NCBI GenBank assembly: GCA_041396125.1
Contig: JAWKZG010000002.1
Span: 620,001-684,000, forward strand
Direction of reading: 5' to 3'
Length of the DNA: 64,000 nt
Source: JAWKZG01 sp041396125
GTDB taxonomy: Bacteria > Pseudomonadota > Gammaproteobacteria > Competibacterales > Competibacteraceae
Shown here one piece after another: positions 1 to 11,149 of the stretch. The position numbers and the translations under genes were made by a program. Numbering within the stretch: position 1 is the stretch's first letter; every line of letters begins with the position of its first letter. The notes below the pieces were generated by a model. That model worked only from the letters and a program-made list of their open reading frames with translations. It was not told the origin of the DNA and searched no databases.

Positions 1-1340
1 GCAGCGGCGTCTTCATCCTCCCGCGCCATAATTCTCGGCAGCATCTCGACTTGTGTCACCTGACTGCCAAGACGGGCAAAAGCCTGGGTCAGTTCGCAGC
101 CGATGGGGCCACCACCCAGCACAATAAGGCGTTTGGGCAGGGTGCGCAATTGCCAGAGATTATCCGAGGTCAGATAGGGAAATTCATCCAGTCCTGGTAT
201 TGGCGGGACGAACGGACGCGCCCCGGCAGCAATAACAATGCTGCGAGTGGTCAGGGTCTGGCCATTGATCTCAACAGTATATGGCGATGTGATTTTAGCC
301 TCACCCTGCAGACACTCGACACCGAGCCGGGTATAGCGTTCAGCTGAATCGTGCGGTTCGATCTGCTGGATAACGTTTTGTACCCGATCCATGACCTGCG
401 CAAAATCGAAGTCAGCAGTGGCGCTGTGGACACCGAATTCCGGGGCCCGTTTGACGTGGGACAGAAACTTGGCGGTACGCAGCAGTGCTTTGGAAGGTAC
501 ACAGCCGGTGTTCAGGCAATCGCCACCCATTTTATGTTTTTCGATCAAAGTGACTTTGGCTTTCACCGCTGCGGCAATATAACTGGCGACCAGCCCGGCC
601 GAGCCGGCACCGATGACGACCATATTGCGATCGAAGCGGGCCGGTTTGGGATAGTTGGCCAGTATTTTGCGGGCTTGCAGAAAGTCGATGGTTTTCTTGG
701 CCAGCAGCGGAAAAATGCCCAGCAGTGCGAAGGATATCAGCAGTCCCGGCGATAAAATGCCTTGCAGGGAGTCGATTTGTGCGATCTGGGTGCCGGCGTT
801 GACATAGACCAGTGTACCCGGCAGCATTCCGAGTTGACTGACCCAGTAGTAGGTCAGAGTCTTGATCGGGGTCAGCCCCATTAGCAGATTAATCACAAAA
901 AACGGAAATAAAGGCACCAGTCGTAACGTGAATAAATAAAACGGGCCTTCCCGCTGAATACCTTCATTGAGTGCTTTCAGATTGCTGCCAAAGCGTGACT
1001 GCACGCTGTCGCGGAGTAGAAAACGTGCCACCAGGAATGCCAGGGTTGCGCCTATTGTCGAGGCGAACGAAACCAGCACAGTGCCCCAGAGCAGGCCGAA
1101 AATAGCCCCCCCGACCAAGGTCATTATTGCCGCGCCCGGCAGCGACAGGGCAGTCACAATGACATACACCGCAAAGTAAATCAGCGCGCTTTGCAATGGA
1201 TATTGCGCGGTATAGGTTTCAATTGCAGCCTGCTGGGTTTTAAAAAATTCCAGGCTGAAAAAACGATCAAGATCAAACGCGAAAAAAGCAGCTACCAGTC
1301 CCGCGATGACAATAAGAACGATAAGTTTGTTTTTGTTCAT
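1..1340 (-). CDS. TVP38/TMEM64 membrane domain fused to FAD-dependent disulfide reductase (mercuric reductase-like), partial
   Basis: The gene starts at the ATG at 1340 and runs off the left edge, so only about 446 residues are visible. Residues about 1-220 form a hydrophobic TVP38/TMEM64 (SNARE-associated) membrane domain with several transmembrane helices. A class I pyridine nucleotide-disulfide oxidoreductase follows: an FAD Rossmann motif VVIGAGSAG near residue 243, the redox pair in GGDCLNTGCVPSKAL near 277, and a second nucleotide motif VLGGGPIGCEL near 405. This fusion architecture is known in Proteobacteria and is usually labelled mercuric reductase or dihydrolipoamide dehydrogenase. 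The part with the C-terminal dimerisation domain is outside the window, so a metal-binding cysteine pair cannot be checked. The substrate is unknown; a membrane-tethered reductase is the safe call. It is divergent from the hydrolase gene, with about 95 bp between them. Confidence 0.85.
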   Translation of the reverse strand, partial: MNKNKLIVLIVIAGLVAAFFAFDLDRFFSLEFFKTQQAAIETYTAQYPLQSALIYFAVYVIVTALSLPGAAIMTLVGGAIFGLLWGTVLVSFASTIGATLAFLVARFLLRDSVQSRFGSNLKALNEGIQREGPFYLFTLRLVPLFPFFVINLLMGLTPIKTLTYYWVSQLGMLPGTLVYVNAGTQIAQIDSLQGILSPGLLISFALLGIFPLLAKKTIDFLQARKILANYPKPARFDRNMVVIGAGSAGLVASYIAAAVKAKVTLIEKHKMGGDCLNTGCVPSKALLRTAKFLSHVKRAPEFGVHSATADFDFAQVMDRVQNVIQQIEPHDSAERYTRLGVECLQGEAKITSPYTVEINGQTLTTRSIVIAAGARPFVPPIPGLDEFPYLTSDNLWQLRTLPKRLIVLGGGPIGCELTQAFARLGSQVTQVEMLPRIMAREDEDAA

Positions 1341-1435
1341 CTAACATCTCATGTTGTATCGGATTATCACGCTGTCGATGTGCTATACGAGCGTGCGGAA
1401 TTTGCGATACCTTTACGGACTTTGGCTTCGCTTGG

Positions 1436-2290
1436 ATGCTTAGACTAATGCACGAATTGATCTTACGCACGCCCGCTGTGCAAGTTGCCGCCTGTCGCTG
1501 GGGTGATACTTCGGCCCGTCCGGTGCTGGCCTTGCACGGTTGGCTGGATAACGCCGCCAGTTTTCAGCCGCTCGCCGGGTTTTTGCCTGATCTCCAGCTG
1601 GTCGCGCTGGATTTACCCGGTCATGGCCGTTCCGGCCATTATCCGACCGGCATGCTCTATCATTTTATGGATTACATCCCGGCTGTGCTGGCTGCAGCCG
1701 ATGACCTGGGCTGGGAGCGTTTTTCCCTGCTGGGACATTCACTGGGTGCGGGGATAGCCAGTTTTATCGCGGCTGCCATGCCTGAACGCATCGAACGCCT
1801 GGCGCTGATTGATGGTCTTGGGCCGGCGGCAGGCCCCGAACAGGACGGCCCGTCCCGTTTGCGCAAGTCATTAATGGCACAGCGTCGTCTGGCAAACAAA
1901 CGGGTTCCGGTTTATGCCACTATCCAGGCGGCTGCCCGTGCCCGTCATGAGGCCACCGGTCTGCAGCTGGCGGCTGCCGAACTGCTCGCCCGGCGCGCTT
2001 GTAAACCGGTAGATGGCGGGTTCAGCTGGCGCAGTGATCCCCGCTTGACCGTTCCCTCACCTGCGTATTCGAGCGAAGCCCAGATACAGGCGATGCTGAG
2101 CGAAATTCGAGCGCCCAGCCTGTTTATTCGGGCGCTGAACGGGCTATTGATAAAACGGCCTTATATCGCTGCACGCTGTGACTGCATTGAACAACTGCAG
2201 GTGGTCGATTTACCCGGCGGGCATCATCTGCATATGGAAAATCCACAGTCAGTGGCTGAGGTTCTGCGGGATTTTTTCGCGCTTTCCTGA
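1436..2290 (+). CDS. alpha/beta hydrolase
   Basis: A 284-residue alpha/beta-hydrolase fold protein. The oxyanion-hole HG is at residues 34-35 (LALHGWLDNA), the nucleophile serine is Ser102 in GHSLGAG, and the catalytic histidine is in GGHHLHMENP near the C-terminus. Sequence such as LDLPGHGRSGH is typical of the epoxide hydrolase/MEST-like esterase branch. The substrate cannot be read from the sequence. The start could be the ATG at 1436 or the one at 1448; neither has a convincing ribosome binding site, and the upper one gives the longer N-terminus. It is convergent with acetoacetyl-CoA synthetase. Confidence 0.85.
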   Translation: MLRLMHELILRTPAVQVAACRWGDTSARPVLALHGWLDNAASFQPLAGFLPDLQLVALDLPGHGRSGHYPTGMLYHFMDYIPAVLAAADDLGWERFSLLGHSLGAGIASFIAAAMPERIERLALIDGLGPAAGPEQDGPSRLRKSLMAQRRLANKRVPVYATIQAAARARHEATGLQLAAAELLARRACKPVDGGFSWRSDPRLTVPSPAYSSEAQIQAMLSEIRAPSLFIRALNGLLIKRPYIAARCDCIEQLQVVDLPGGHHLHMENPQSVAEVLRDFFALS

Positions 2291-2331
2291 GCTGACAGTG
2301 CCGCCAGCGCAAGCCGGTTGTCAAACGCTGC

Positions 2332-2348
2332 CGGCCCGATCTGGGCCG
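2332..2348. terminator. small GC-rich hairpin between convergent genes
   Basis: A 6-bp perfect stem (CGGCCC and GGGCCG) with a 5-base loop lies between the convergent hydrolase and acetoacetyl-CoA synthetase genes. There is no T-tract on either strand, so a terminator role is only a guess from position. Confidence 0.25.
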
Positions 2349-2365
2349 ACTCGAGAATCAGATCC

Positions 2366-4330
<1,965 letters not shown>

Positions 4331-4358
4331 GAGTCGTTGCTCTTTCGCTTGCTGCTGA

Positions 4359-5594
4359 TTATTCGTAATGACGGATATCGTCGATGACTTTGCCATCGTT
4401 GGGCAAAGAGCCCCCATCAACGAACTCGACCTCACCGCGCAATTTGCAGACTTCGCGGATAGTTTCTGTTACCGCAGCCGCCAGTCCTTCGGGGGATTCG
4501 CCTGCCAATTCGCAGCGTAAGGTCATTATATCGGTGTGATCCTGACTGTCGACAATCAGCCGGCCTTTGCTGATTTCGGTATGCCGCTTTAGCACCTCGG
4601 CGACCTGTGACGGGTGCACGAACATCCCGCGCACTTTGGTGGTCTGGTCGGCACGCCCGAGCCAGCCCTTGATGCGCTTGTTGGTGCGTCCGCACGGGCT
4701 TTCGCCTGGCAGAATGGCGGACAGATCGCCGGTGGCGAAGCGAATCAGCGGATATTCCGGGTTGAAGGTTGTCACCAGCAATTCGCCGACTTCACCGTCC
4801 GGTACCGGATCACCTGTGCCCGGACGGACAATTTCGATCAGCACACCTTCGTCGGCAATCATACCCTCAAGGGCCGAGCTTTCGTAGGCGATCAGGCCCA
4901 GATCGGCAGTTGCATAGCACTGATAAACCTCGATACCACGGGATTTGAACTCACTGCGCAGGCTGGCCGGCAAGGCTTCGCCACCGACCAGTGCGCGTTT
5001 CAGACAGGAAACGTCGGTTTTCAGTTCGGCTGCTTTGTCCAGAATGATTTTGAGGAACGAAGGGGTGCCGGCAAAACCGTCTGGTTTCAGGTCGGCGATA
5101 GCTTTGATCTGCAGTTCGGTTTGTCCGACCCCGGCGGGGAATACCGGGCAGCCGAGCGCGCGTGCACCACTGTCGAACATGAAACCGGCCGGCGTGAAAT
5201 GATAGGAAAACGTGTTATGGACCAACTGTCCGGAACGAAAGCCTGCAGCAAACAAGGCCCGTGCCATACGCCAGTAATCAGGGCGGCGGGCTTCGGGTTC
5301 GTAGATAGGGCCGGGCGACTGGTAAATGCGGGTCACCCGGCCTGTTTCTACGGTGGCCAGGCCACCTAGTGGCGGATTCTGCTGTTGCAAAGTCTGCATT
5401 TCGGACTTGCGGGTGACGGGCAGTGTAGCTAAAGCGTCCAGACTGTCTATTTCATCAGACGTAACGTTTGCCAGCAGCTTGGCATAGGCCGTGGAACGTT
5501 CCTTAGCATGCTCGATCTGTACCGGTAGCGCCTCGCGCAGCGTTTCGGTACGGGTTTTTTGATCCTGGGTTTCCAGGTTATCGTAATACTCCAT
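4359..5594 (-). CDS. phenylacetate-CoA ligase (PaaK)-family AMP-forming ligase
   Basis: A 411-residue PaaK-like adenylate-forming enzyme. Family signs are the N-terminal MEYYDNLETQDQKTRT, the helical region with the KSEMQTL segment, YQCYATADLGLIAYE at the A5 position, and IRFATGDLSAI followed by GWLGRADQTTKVRGMFVHP, typical of the PaaK C-terminal domain. The usual SSGTTG loop is replaced by a less conserved YQSPGPIYEPEARR, as in the subgroup that travels with Liv-type ABC transporters. The substrate is probably an aromatic or other carboxylic acid but cannot be specified. It lies downstream of the livF-like gene and just upstream of acetoacetyl-CoA synthetase, so it may belong to either the transporter unit or a ligase pair. 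Confidence 0.8.
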   Translation of the reverse strand: MEYYDNLETQDQKTRTETLREALPVQIEHAKERSTAYAKLLANVTSDEIDSLDALATLPVTRKSEMQTLQQQNPPLGGLATVETGRVTRIYQSPGPIYEPEARRPDYWRMARALFAAGFRSGQLVHNTFSYHFTPAGFMFDSGARALGCPVFPAGVGQTELQIKAIADLKPDGFAGTPSFLKIILDKAAELKTDVSCLKRALVGGEALPASLRSEFKSRGIEVYQCYATADLGLIAYESSALEGMIADEGVLIEIVRPGTGDPVPDGEVGELLVTTFNPEYPLIRFATGDLSAILPGESPCGRTNKRIKGWLGRADQTTKVRGMFVHPSQVAEVLKRHTEISKGRLIVDSQDHTDIMTLRCELAGESPEGLAAAVTETIREVCKLRGEVEFVDGGSLPNDGKVIDDIRHYE

Positions 5595-5867
5595 CGAGGT
5601 TCTCCGATCGTAATTTACCGGCTCATTGCGTTGTTATGCAGCCGTAGCAGTAATACCAATTACAAAAAAACAGGTGCCATTATGCTGGAGGTGTCAGTCG
5701 TTGTACGCACTGATAGTGTGGTCCAGCGATGCTCCCGCGCAAGGTTGTACGTAGGCTTGTACGTTTGGAAGTGCTGGTGTGCTCAACTAAAGGTGCATCA
5801 TGTGTCGTCATAATTGGTACAAATGAACTCCGGCTATTGTGCCAGATTCCCCGAGTAAACCGAATGC
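5595..5867. other. intergenic region with TTGTACGY direct repeats
   Basis: A 273-bp gap between the livF-like gene and the PaaK-like gene. No open frame in it resembles a protein. It contains three copies of TTGTACGC/T on the plus strand, at 5701-5708, 5745-5752 and 5758-5765. It could hold a promoter for the PaaK-aacS pair, but I cannot place one with confidence. Confidence 0.4.
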
Positions 5868-6707
5868 TCAGGCCAGCCAGCGTTTGCGTCGCCGATAATG
5901 TTTCACATCACGGAAACTCTTGCGACCACTGCCGCTCAGGCCGAGATAAAATTCTTTGACATCTTCATTATTCTGCAAGCTGTCAGAACTGCCTTCCAGG
6001 ACAACACGACCGTTTTCGAGAATATAACCGAAATTGGCATAGCGCAATGCAATATTGGTGTTCTGCTCGGCTAGAAGGAATGTCACATTTTCTTTTTTAT
6101 TCAATTGCTTAACGATTTCGAATATTTCCTCGACTAATTGTGGCGCGAGTCCCATGGAGGGCTCGTCCAGCAGAATGACAGACGGGGTTGCCATTAAAGC
6201 CCGACCCACCGCGATCATCTGTTGTTCACCGCCGGAGGTATAACCGGCCTGGCTGCTACGGCGCTCTTTCAGCCGCGGGAAGTAAGTATACACAAGCTGC
6301 AGCGAGTCATTGATCGCTGCCCGGCCATCCCGCCGGGTATACGCACCGGTCAGGAGGTTTTCTTCCACAGTCAGATGCTCAAAACAGTGGCGGCCCTCCA
6401 TGACCTGAATGACACCGCGCTTAACCAGATCAGACGGGGTCATTTGTTCAATCTGTTCGCCCTGGTATTCAATATTGCCTTTGGTGACTTCACCACGTTC
6501 AGCACCCAATAAATTGGAGATCGCTTTCAAGGTTGTGGTCTTACCGGCACCATTGGCACCGAGCAAGGCTACAATCTGACCTTTGCTGACTTGTAGCGAA
6601 ACACCTTTGAGCACCAGGATGACGTGATCGTAAATCACCTCGATATTATTAACCGAAAGCAGCGGTTTGGATGGTTCGTTCATAACGGGGCTCATATACA
6701 GGTTCAT
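5868..6707 (-). CDS. livF: Liv-type ABC transporter ATP-binding protein (LivF-like)
   Basis: A 279-residue ATPase of a branched-chain amino acid/carboxylate-type ABC importer. Walker A is GANGAGKT at residues 50-57, the signature is TSGGEQQM, and Walker B is VILLDEPSMGLAP. The C-terminus carries a basic extension (SFRDVKHYRRRKRWLA) typical of LivF copies found next to AMP-binding CoA ligases. Start choice is uncertain: in-frame ATGs occur at residues 1, 5 and 9. It is the last transporter gene of the minus-strand unit and sits 131 bp from the binding-protein gene, with a hairpin between them. Confidence 0.88.
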   Translation of the reverse strand: MNLYMSPVMNEPSKPLLSVNNIEVIYDHVILVLKGVSLQVSKGQIVALLGANGAGKTTTLKAISNLLGAERGEVTKGNIEYQGEQIEQMTPSDLVKRGVIQVMEGRHCFEHLTVEENLLTGAYTRRDGRAAINDSLQLVYTYFPRLKERRSSQAGYTSGGEQQMIAVGRALMATPSVILLDEPSMGLAPQLVEEIFEIVKQLNKKENVTFLLAEQNTNIALRYANFGYILENGRVVLEGSSDSLQNNEDVKEFYLGLSGSGRKSFRDVKHYRRRKRWLA

Positions 6708-6751
6708 ATAGGGGGTTCATAGCGGGTAATCGCTTAGAAACAGGGGAGGGT

Positions 6752-6773
6752 GCGCGCTGCTGTACCAGCGCGC
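6752..6773 (-). promoter_or_regulatory. intercistronic hairpin between binding-protein gene and livF
   Basis: A perfect 8-bp inverted repeat, GCGCGCTG and CAGCGCGC, with a 6-base loop lies in the 131-bp gap after the binding-protein gene. No T-tract follows. Such hairpins often stabilise the upstream message or partly terminate, giving more binding protein than ATPase; that role is inferred from position. Confidence 0.5.
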
Positions 6774-6838
6774 TTGTTGCAGCCTGAAATCAAGCGGCGC
6801 CCGAACTGGCGGGCACCTGATTATACAAGAGCTTGAAA

Positions 6839-8157
6839 TCAGCAGTCACGCGGCGTGATGCCTTTCTCGGCGGCATATGCAGCAGCCGATTCTTCGATCA
6901 TTGGCCGTAGCACGTCTTTCATGGGATCGATCCAGTCGCTGACAAACGACCACTTTTCACCATCCCACTGCTGGATCCGCATGGGGTGATCGCCTTCATG
7001 ATCCGCACAGCTGACCGACATGGGGGGGACAAAGTCGTTCATGCCCAACTCTGTCAGCCGTTCTGCCGTGATATTCAGGTGTTCAAAACCCCACCGTACC
7101 TCTTCGCCGGTCAGGGGACGATTGCCATATTCGGCCTGGGCCGTGCGCAGAGCCTCGACCACAATCATGGCGTTGGTGAGACCGCGGTTATACAGCACGG
7201 TGCCAATATTGCTGCCATCGCCGGTAGCATCGCCAGCTTCGTGTACGTATTTACGAATCTCGTCGTGGACCGGAAAGCTGCCACCGGGCGCATGGAAGGT
7301 ACCGGCTAAATAGCCTTTGGCGGACTGACCGGCGGGAATAACGTCCTGCTCAGAACCTGACCACCACACACCGATGAATTTATCCATCGGATAACCAACG
7401 GCAGCAGCTTCTTTGATAGCCGTGGAATTCATGACTCCCCAACCCCACATCAACACCCAATCCGGGCGCAACTGCCGGCCAATCTTGAGCCAGGTGGCTT
7501 TTGTTCCAGACCGGGATGCGGCACCGGAAACAGGGACAAATTGTAACCGTAGGTGTCCGCCAGGGTTTGCAGGGTTTTGATCGGCTCTTTGCCGTAAGCA
7601 CTATCGTGGTAGACCAGAGCGATTTTCTTGCCTTTCAGCTTATCCATGCCGCCTTCTTTTTCGCCGATGTATTTAATAAATACACTGGCCTGACTCCAGT
7701 AGGTGGCGGGCAGCGTGAAAACATACGGAAAGACCCGTCCGTCAGAGGCGTCAGTTCTTCCATAGCCCATTGAATGAATGGGTATTTTGTCTTGTGTTGC
7801 GCGTTCTATCAGCGCGTAGGTAATACCGGTGGAAAAAGGCATGAACACCGATGCCCCGGTGGGGCCGTTCGCTTTCAGTCGCTCATAGCACTCGACGCCA
7901 CGATCGTTATTGTATGCCGTGTCGCATTCTTCGGTAGTGATGGTGACGCCATTAACGCCGCCATCACGGGCGTTAACGAGCTTATAGTAATCGCTTTGTC
8001 CATCGGCCAGCGGAATGCCACTCGGCGCATAGGGGCCGGAACGGTAGACCAGCAAGGGGACAAACTGTTCATCCTGGGCAATAGCCGAACTGGCATAAAA
8101 ACCGGAAGCGGTTAATACCACTCCCAAAGCAGCAAGGGATAAGTGTTTGAAACGCAT
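6839..8157 (-). CDS. ABC transporter substrate-binding protein (Liv-type), frameshifted
   Basis: A periplasmic binding protein of about 439 residues. The start at 8157 has a strong GGAGGAG ribosome site and a signal peptide ending near SSAIAQDEQ. The first frame (8157-7450) reads to PVPHPGLEQK; the continuation (TWLKIGRQLRPDW through the C-terminus ending KGITPRDC) lies in another frame (7471-6839). Adding one A to the AAAA run at 7499-7502 (TTTT on the plus strand) restores a continuous protein, so this looks like a homopolymer base-call error. The family binds amino acids, amides or aromatic acids. Placement with two CoA ligases suggests a carboxylic acid ligand. Confidence 0.82.
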
Positions 8158-8198
8158 GAATTCTCCTCCAAATTTATTTACACTTTAGATGAGGCCCG

Positions 8199-9278
8199 TT
8201 AATACGGGAAAGGCCATAAACGTAGTTTCTCCTTGGTGATTTGCCACAGTCTAGCAAAACCATGAGGCTCTACAATCAGGAAAAAAATGATCAGTGCGCC
8301 GAAAATCATGAACTCCAGATGAGAGATCAATTCGACCGAAATAGAAAGTCCAAGCATGGTCGGCGCATTGCTGAGAAATATCGGCAGTAATACGATAAAT
8401 GCCGCGCCCATGAAAGATCCGAGAATACTACCCAGGCCGCCGATAATAATCATGAACAGTACCTGGAAGGAGCGATTGATATCGAACGCCAGCGCTTCCA
8501 CGCTGCCGGTATAGCAAAATGCCCACAATGCGCCCGCTACACCGCAGTAAAACGAGCTGATGGCAAAGGCTTTCAGTTTGGTGCTGAGCATGCGGATGCC
8601 GATAATTTCTGCGGCGATGTCCATATCGCGTACGGCCATCCACTCGCGGCCAATATTACTACGCACCAGGTTTTTGGCTAATAAAGTGAGAACCAGGACA
8701 AAGCTCAGTACAAACAGATACTTGACATATGGCACCGCACTGGAGCCGGTTACGATCACATCACCGATAATGGCGCGTGGCGGGGCGCTGATAACCCCCG
8801 ATGCACTGTAATTCGTGAACCAGGGAAATTTATTGAACATCCAGATCAAAAAGAACTGTGCCGCCAACGTTGCGACCGCCAGATAAAATCCCTTGATACG
8901 CAAAGACGGGATACCAAAGATAATGCCAACGCCCGCTGCACACAGACCGGCGCCGAGAAATACCAGAATGATATTCAGATCCGGAAACGCTGTCGTCAGT
9001 TTATAGGCAGCGAACGCACCGCAAGCCATAAAGGCACCCGTGCCCAGACTGAGCTGACCGGCGTAACCGGTGAGGATATTCAGGCCCAGCGCCGCCAGAC
9101 TGAAAACCAGAAACGGAATCATGATGGTATTCAGCCAGTATTCCGAGGCCAGCGAGGGAATCAGAATAAATGCGATAAGCAAGCCTATTGCCAAAAGAAT
9201 CCGGTCCTGCCGGATAGGGAATATAGCCTGGTCGGCGGCATAAGATGTTTTAAACTGACCGGCGTCGCGGTAGATCAT
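8199..9278 (-). CDS. livM: Liv-type ABC transporter permease (LivM-like)
   Basis: A 359-residue multi-spanning permease. Hydrophobic helices run throughout, and the family segment AALGLNILTGYAGQLSLGTGAFMACGA lies near residues 80-110, with the later GGLGSILGSFMGAAF typical of LivM. The start is at 9278, two bases from the livH stop, so translation is probably coupled. It pairs with livH to form the membrane channel of the importer. Confidence 0.9.
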   Translation of the reverse strand: MIYRDAGQFKTSYAADQAIFPIRQDRILLAIGLLIAFILIPSLASEYWLNTIMIPFLVFSLAALGLNILTGYAGQLSLGTGAFMACGAFAAYKLTTAFPDLNIILVFLGAGLCAAGVGIIFGIPSLRIKGFYLAVATLAAQFFLIWMFNKFPWFTNYSASGVISAPPRAIIGDVIVTGSSAVPYVKYLFVLSFVLVLTLLAKNLVRSNIGREWMAVRDMDIAAEIIGIRMLSTKLKAFAISSFYCGVAGALWAFCYTGSVEALAFDINRSFQVLFMIIIGGLGSILGSFMGAAFIVLLPIFLSNAPTMLGLSISVELISHLEFMIFGALIIFFLIVEPHGFARLWQITKEKLRLWPFPY

Positions 9279-9280
9279 TA

Positions 9281-10276
9281 TCAGACCCTTTCTATAATTT
9301 TTTCGCCGAATAAACCTTGCGGGCGGAAGACTAAAAACACCAGCGCGAGGACATAGGCAAACCAGTCTTCAATGGCGCCACCCAGCAGGGGGCCAATGAA
9401 CACTTCGGCCACTTTTTCACCGGCGCCGATAATCAGGCCACCGATAATCGCACCGGGAATGGAGGTGAAACCGCCGAGAATCAGCACTGGTAAGGCTTTC
9501 AGGGCAATCAGTGCCAGCGAAAACTGTACGCCCAGTTTGCTGCCCCAGATAATACCTGCTACCAGGGCTACCAGGCCTGCAACTGACCAGACGATAGCCC
9601 AGATTGTTTTTAAGGGAATACCGACACTGAGGGCGGCCTGATGATCGTCAGCGACGGCTCGCAGCGCCCGGCCGATGCGGGTTTTTTGGAAAAACAGGGC
9701 CAGAACGGTTACCAGAACACCAGCTACCAGAGCTGCGATCAGATCAAAATCATTAATCAGGATCTGCTCATTAAAGTAAAAGCGGGGTTGGTTCGGTATG
9801 CCTAAATCCAATAGCTTAACGTCTGAGCCCCACAGGGTCTGACCGAAGCCATCCAGAAAAAACGTGATACCGATGGTGGCCATGAACAGAATGATCGGTT
9901 CCTGATTGACCAGCTTACGCAGAACCAGTTTTTCGACCACAATGGCGAGCACGATCATAACGGCGATAGTGGCGGCAATCGCCAGCCAGGCGGGCAGGCC
10001 ATGTTCGATCAGTCCGACCAGGGTCAGCGCTGCAAACAATACCATGGCACCCTGGGCAAAATTAAACACCCCGGAGGCTTTAAAAATCAGCACAAAGCCC
10101 AAAGCCACCAGGGAATACATTACCCCTGCCAGCAAACCGCCGATCAGGACTTCGAAGAAAAACGGCCAGGCAAAAAAGACGTCGTTAGGAAAGGCTATGG
10201 CAGCAACATAAGGAATAATGACCATGGCAGCCAGGGTGCTGGCCAGGATGAATACAGTTGAACGTTCTAGCGGCAT
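9281..10276 (-). CDS. livH: Liv-type ABC transporter permease (LivH-like)
   Basis: A permease of 331 residues from the ATG at 10276. LivH signatures include the EVLIGGLLAGVMYSLVALGF segment and GGFTSIPGAIIGGLIIGAGE near residue 265-285, with RPQGLFGEKI at the C-terminus. The frame is open upstream to 10336, but that would overlap livG; starting at 10276 leaves a 22-bp gap and a normal hydrophobic N-terminus (MPLERSTVFILAS). Confidence 0.9.
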   Translation of the reverse strand: MPLERSTVFILASTLAAMVIIPYVAAIAFPNDVFFAWPFFFEVLIGGLLAGVMYSLVALGFVLIFKASGVFNFAQGAMVLFAALTLVGLIEHGLPAWLAIAATIAVMIVLAIVVEKLVLRKLVNQEPIILFMATIGITFFLDGFGQTLWGSDVKLLDLGIPNQPRFYFNEQILINDFDLIAALVAGVLVTVLALFFQKTRIGRALRAVADDHQAALSVGIPLKTIWAIVWSVAGLVALVAGIIWGSKLGVQFSLALIALKALPVLILGGFTSIPGAIIGGLIIGAGEKVAEVFIGPLLGGAIEDWFAYVLALVFLVFRPQGLFGEKIIERV

Positions 10277-10298
10277 GCGGCAGGCTCCGGTGTCAATA

Positions 10299-11117
10299 TT
10301 ACGCGGCGTCGCTATGGCTGACGCCAAGATAGGCATCGATAACGGCTTGATTATTGCGCACGTCGTCCGGTGCGCCTTCCGCGAGCTTGCGGCCGTAGTC
10401 GAGTACGATCACCCGATCGGAAATATCCATAACCACACTCATATCATGCTCGATCAGCACGATGGTGGTGCCGAACTCGTCGTTCACATCAAGGACAAAC
10501 CGGCACATGTCTTCTTTTTCCTCGACGTTCATGCCTGCCATAGGTTCATCCAGCAATAACAATCTGGGCTCGGCAGCCAGCGCCCGACCCAGTTCGACGC
10601 GTTTTTGCAGACCATAAGGCAGGCGTCCTACCGGGGTTTTTCGAACATGCTCGATATGCAGAAAGTCGATGATTTCCTCAACTTTTTTGCGATTGCTGAG
10701 TTCTTCGCTGCGGGCCCGGCCAAACCACAGCGCCTGCTCCAGGAGAGTGGCTTTCATGACCAGATTACGCCCGGTCATGATGTTGTCCAGCACTGACATA
10801 CCTTTGAACAGGGCAATATTCTGGAAAGTCCGGGCAATACCCTGCTTGGCAGCCTGATAGGGTCGCATCTGGCGGCGGGTCTGGCCCTGGAAGGTAATTT
10901 CGCCTTCCTGGGGATGATAAAAGCCGTTGATGCAGTTCAGCATGGAGCTTTTGCCAGCACCATTGGGACCGATAATGGCGCAGATTTCGTGCTCGAAGAC
11001 ACTGAAACTGATATCGGTCAGGGCTTTCACACCACCGAATCGCAGCGAGATATTTTTGACATCCAGCAGGACACTGCCAATTTTCTTGTGGGGGGAACTG
11101 GTGGTCGTATCGTTCAT
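10299..11117 (-). CDS. livG: Liv-type ABC transporter ATP-binding protein (LivG-like)
   Basis: A 272-residue ATPase. Walker A is GPNGAGKS at residues 50-57, the signature is degenerate (LPYGLQKRVELGRAL, as usual in LivG), and Walker B is LLLLDEPMAGMN. LivG-specific features include FRQ-like IARTFQNIALF and the IEHDMSVVMDISDRVIVLD segment. It lies between livH and the acyl-CoA ligase gene with short gaps (22 and 32 bp), so it is part of the same operon. Confidence 0.92.
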   Translation of the reverse strand: MNDTTTSSPHKKIGSVLLDVKNISLRFGGVKALTDISFSVFEHEICAIIGPNGAGKSSMLNCINGFYHPQEGEITFQGQTRRQMRPYQAAKQGIARTFQNIALFKGMSVLDNIMTGRNLVMKATLLEQALWFGRARSEELSNRKKVEEIIDFLHIEHVRKTPVGRLPYGLQKRVELGRALAAEPRLLLLDEPMAGMNVEEKEDMCRFVLDVNDEFGTTIVLIEHDMSVVMDISDRVIVLDYGRKLAEGAPDDVRNNQAVIDAYLGVSHSDAA

Positions 11118-11149
11118 AGTTTTTTTCAGTATGTTAGAAAAACAATGGC

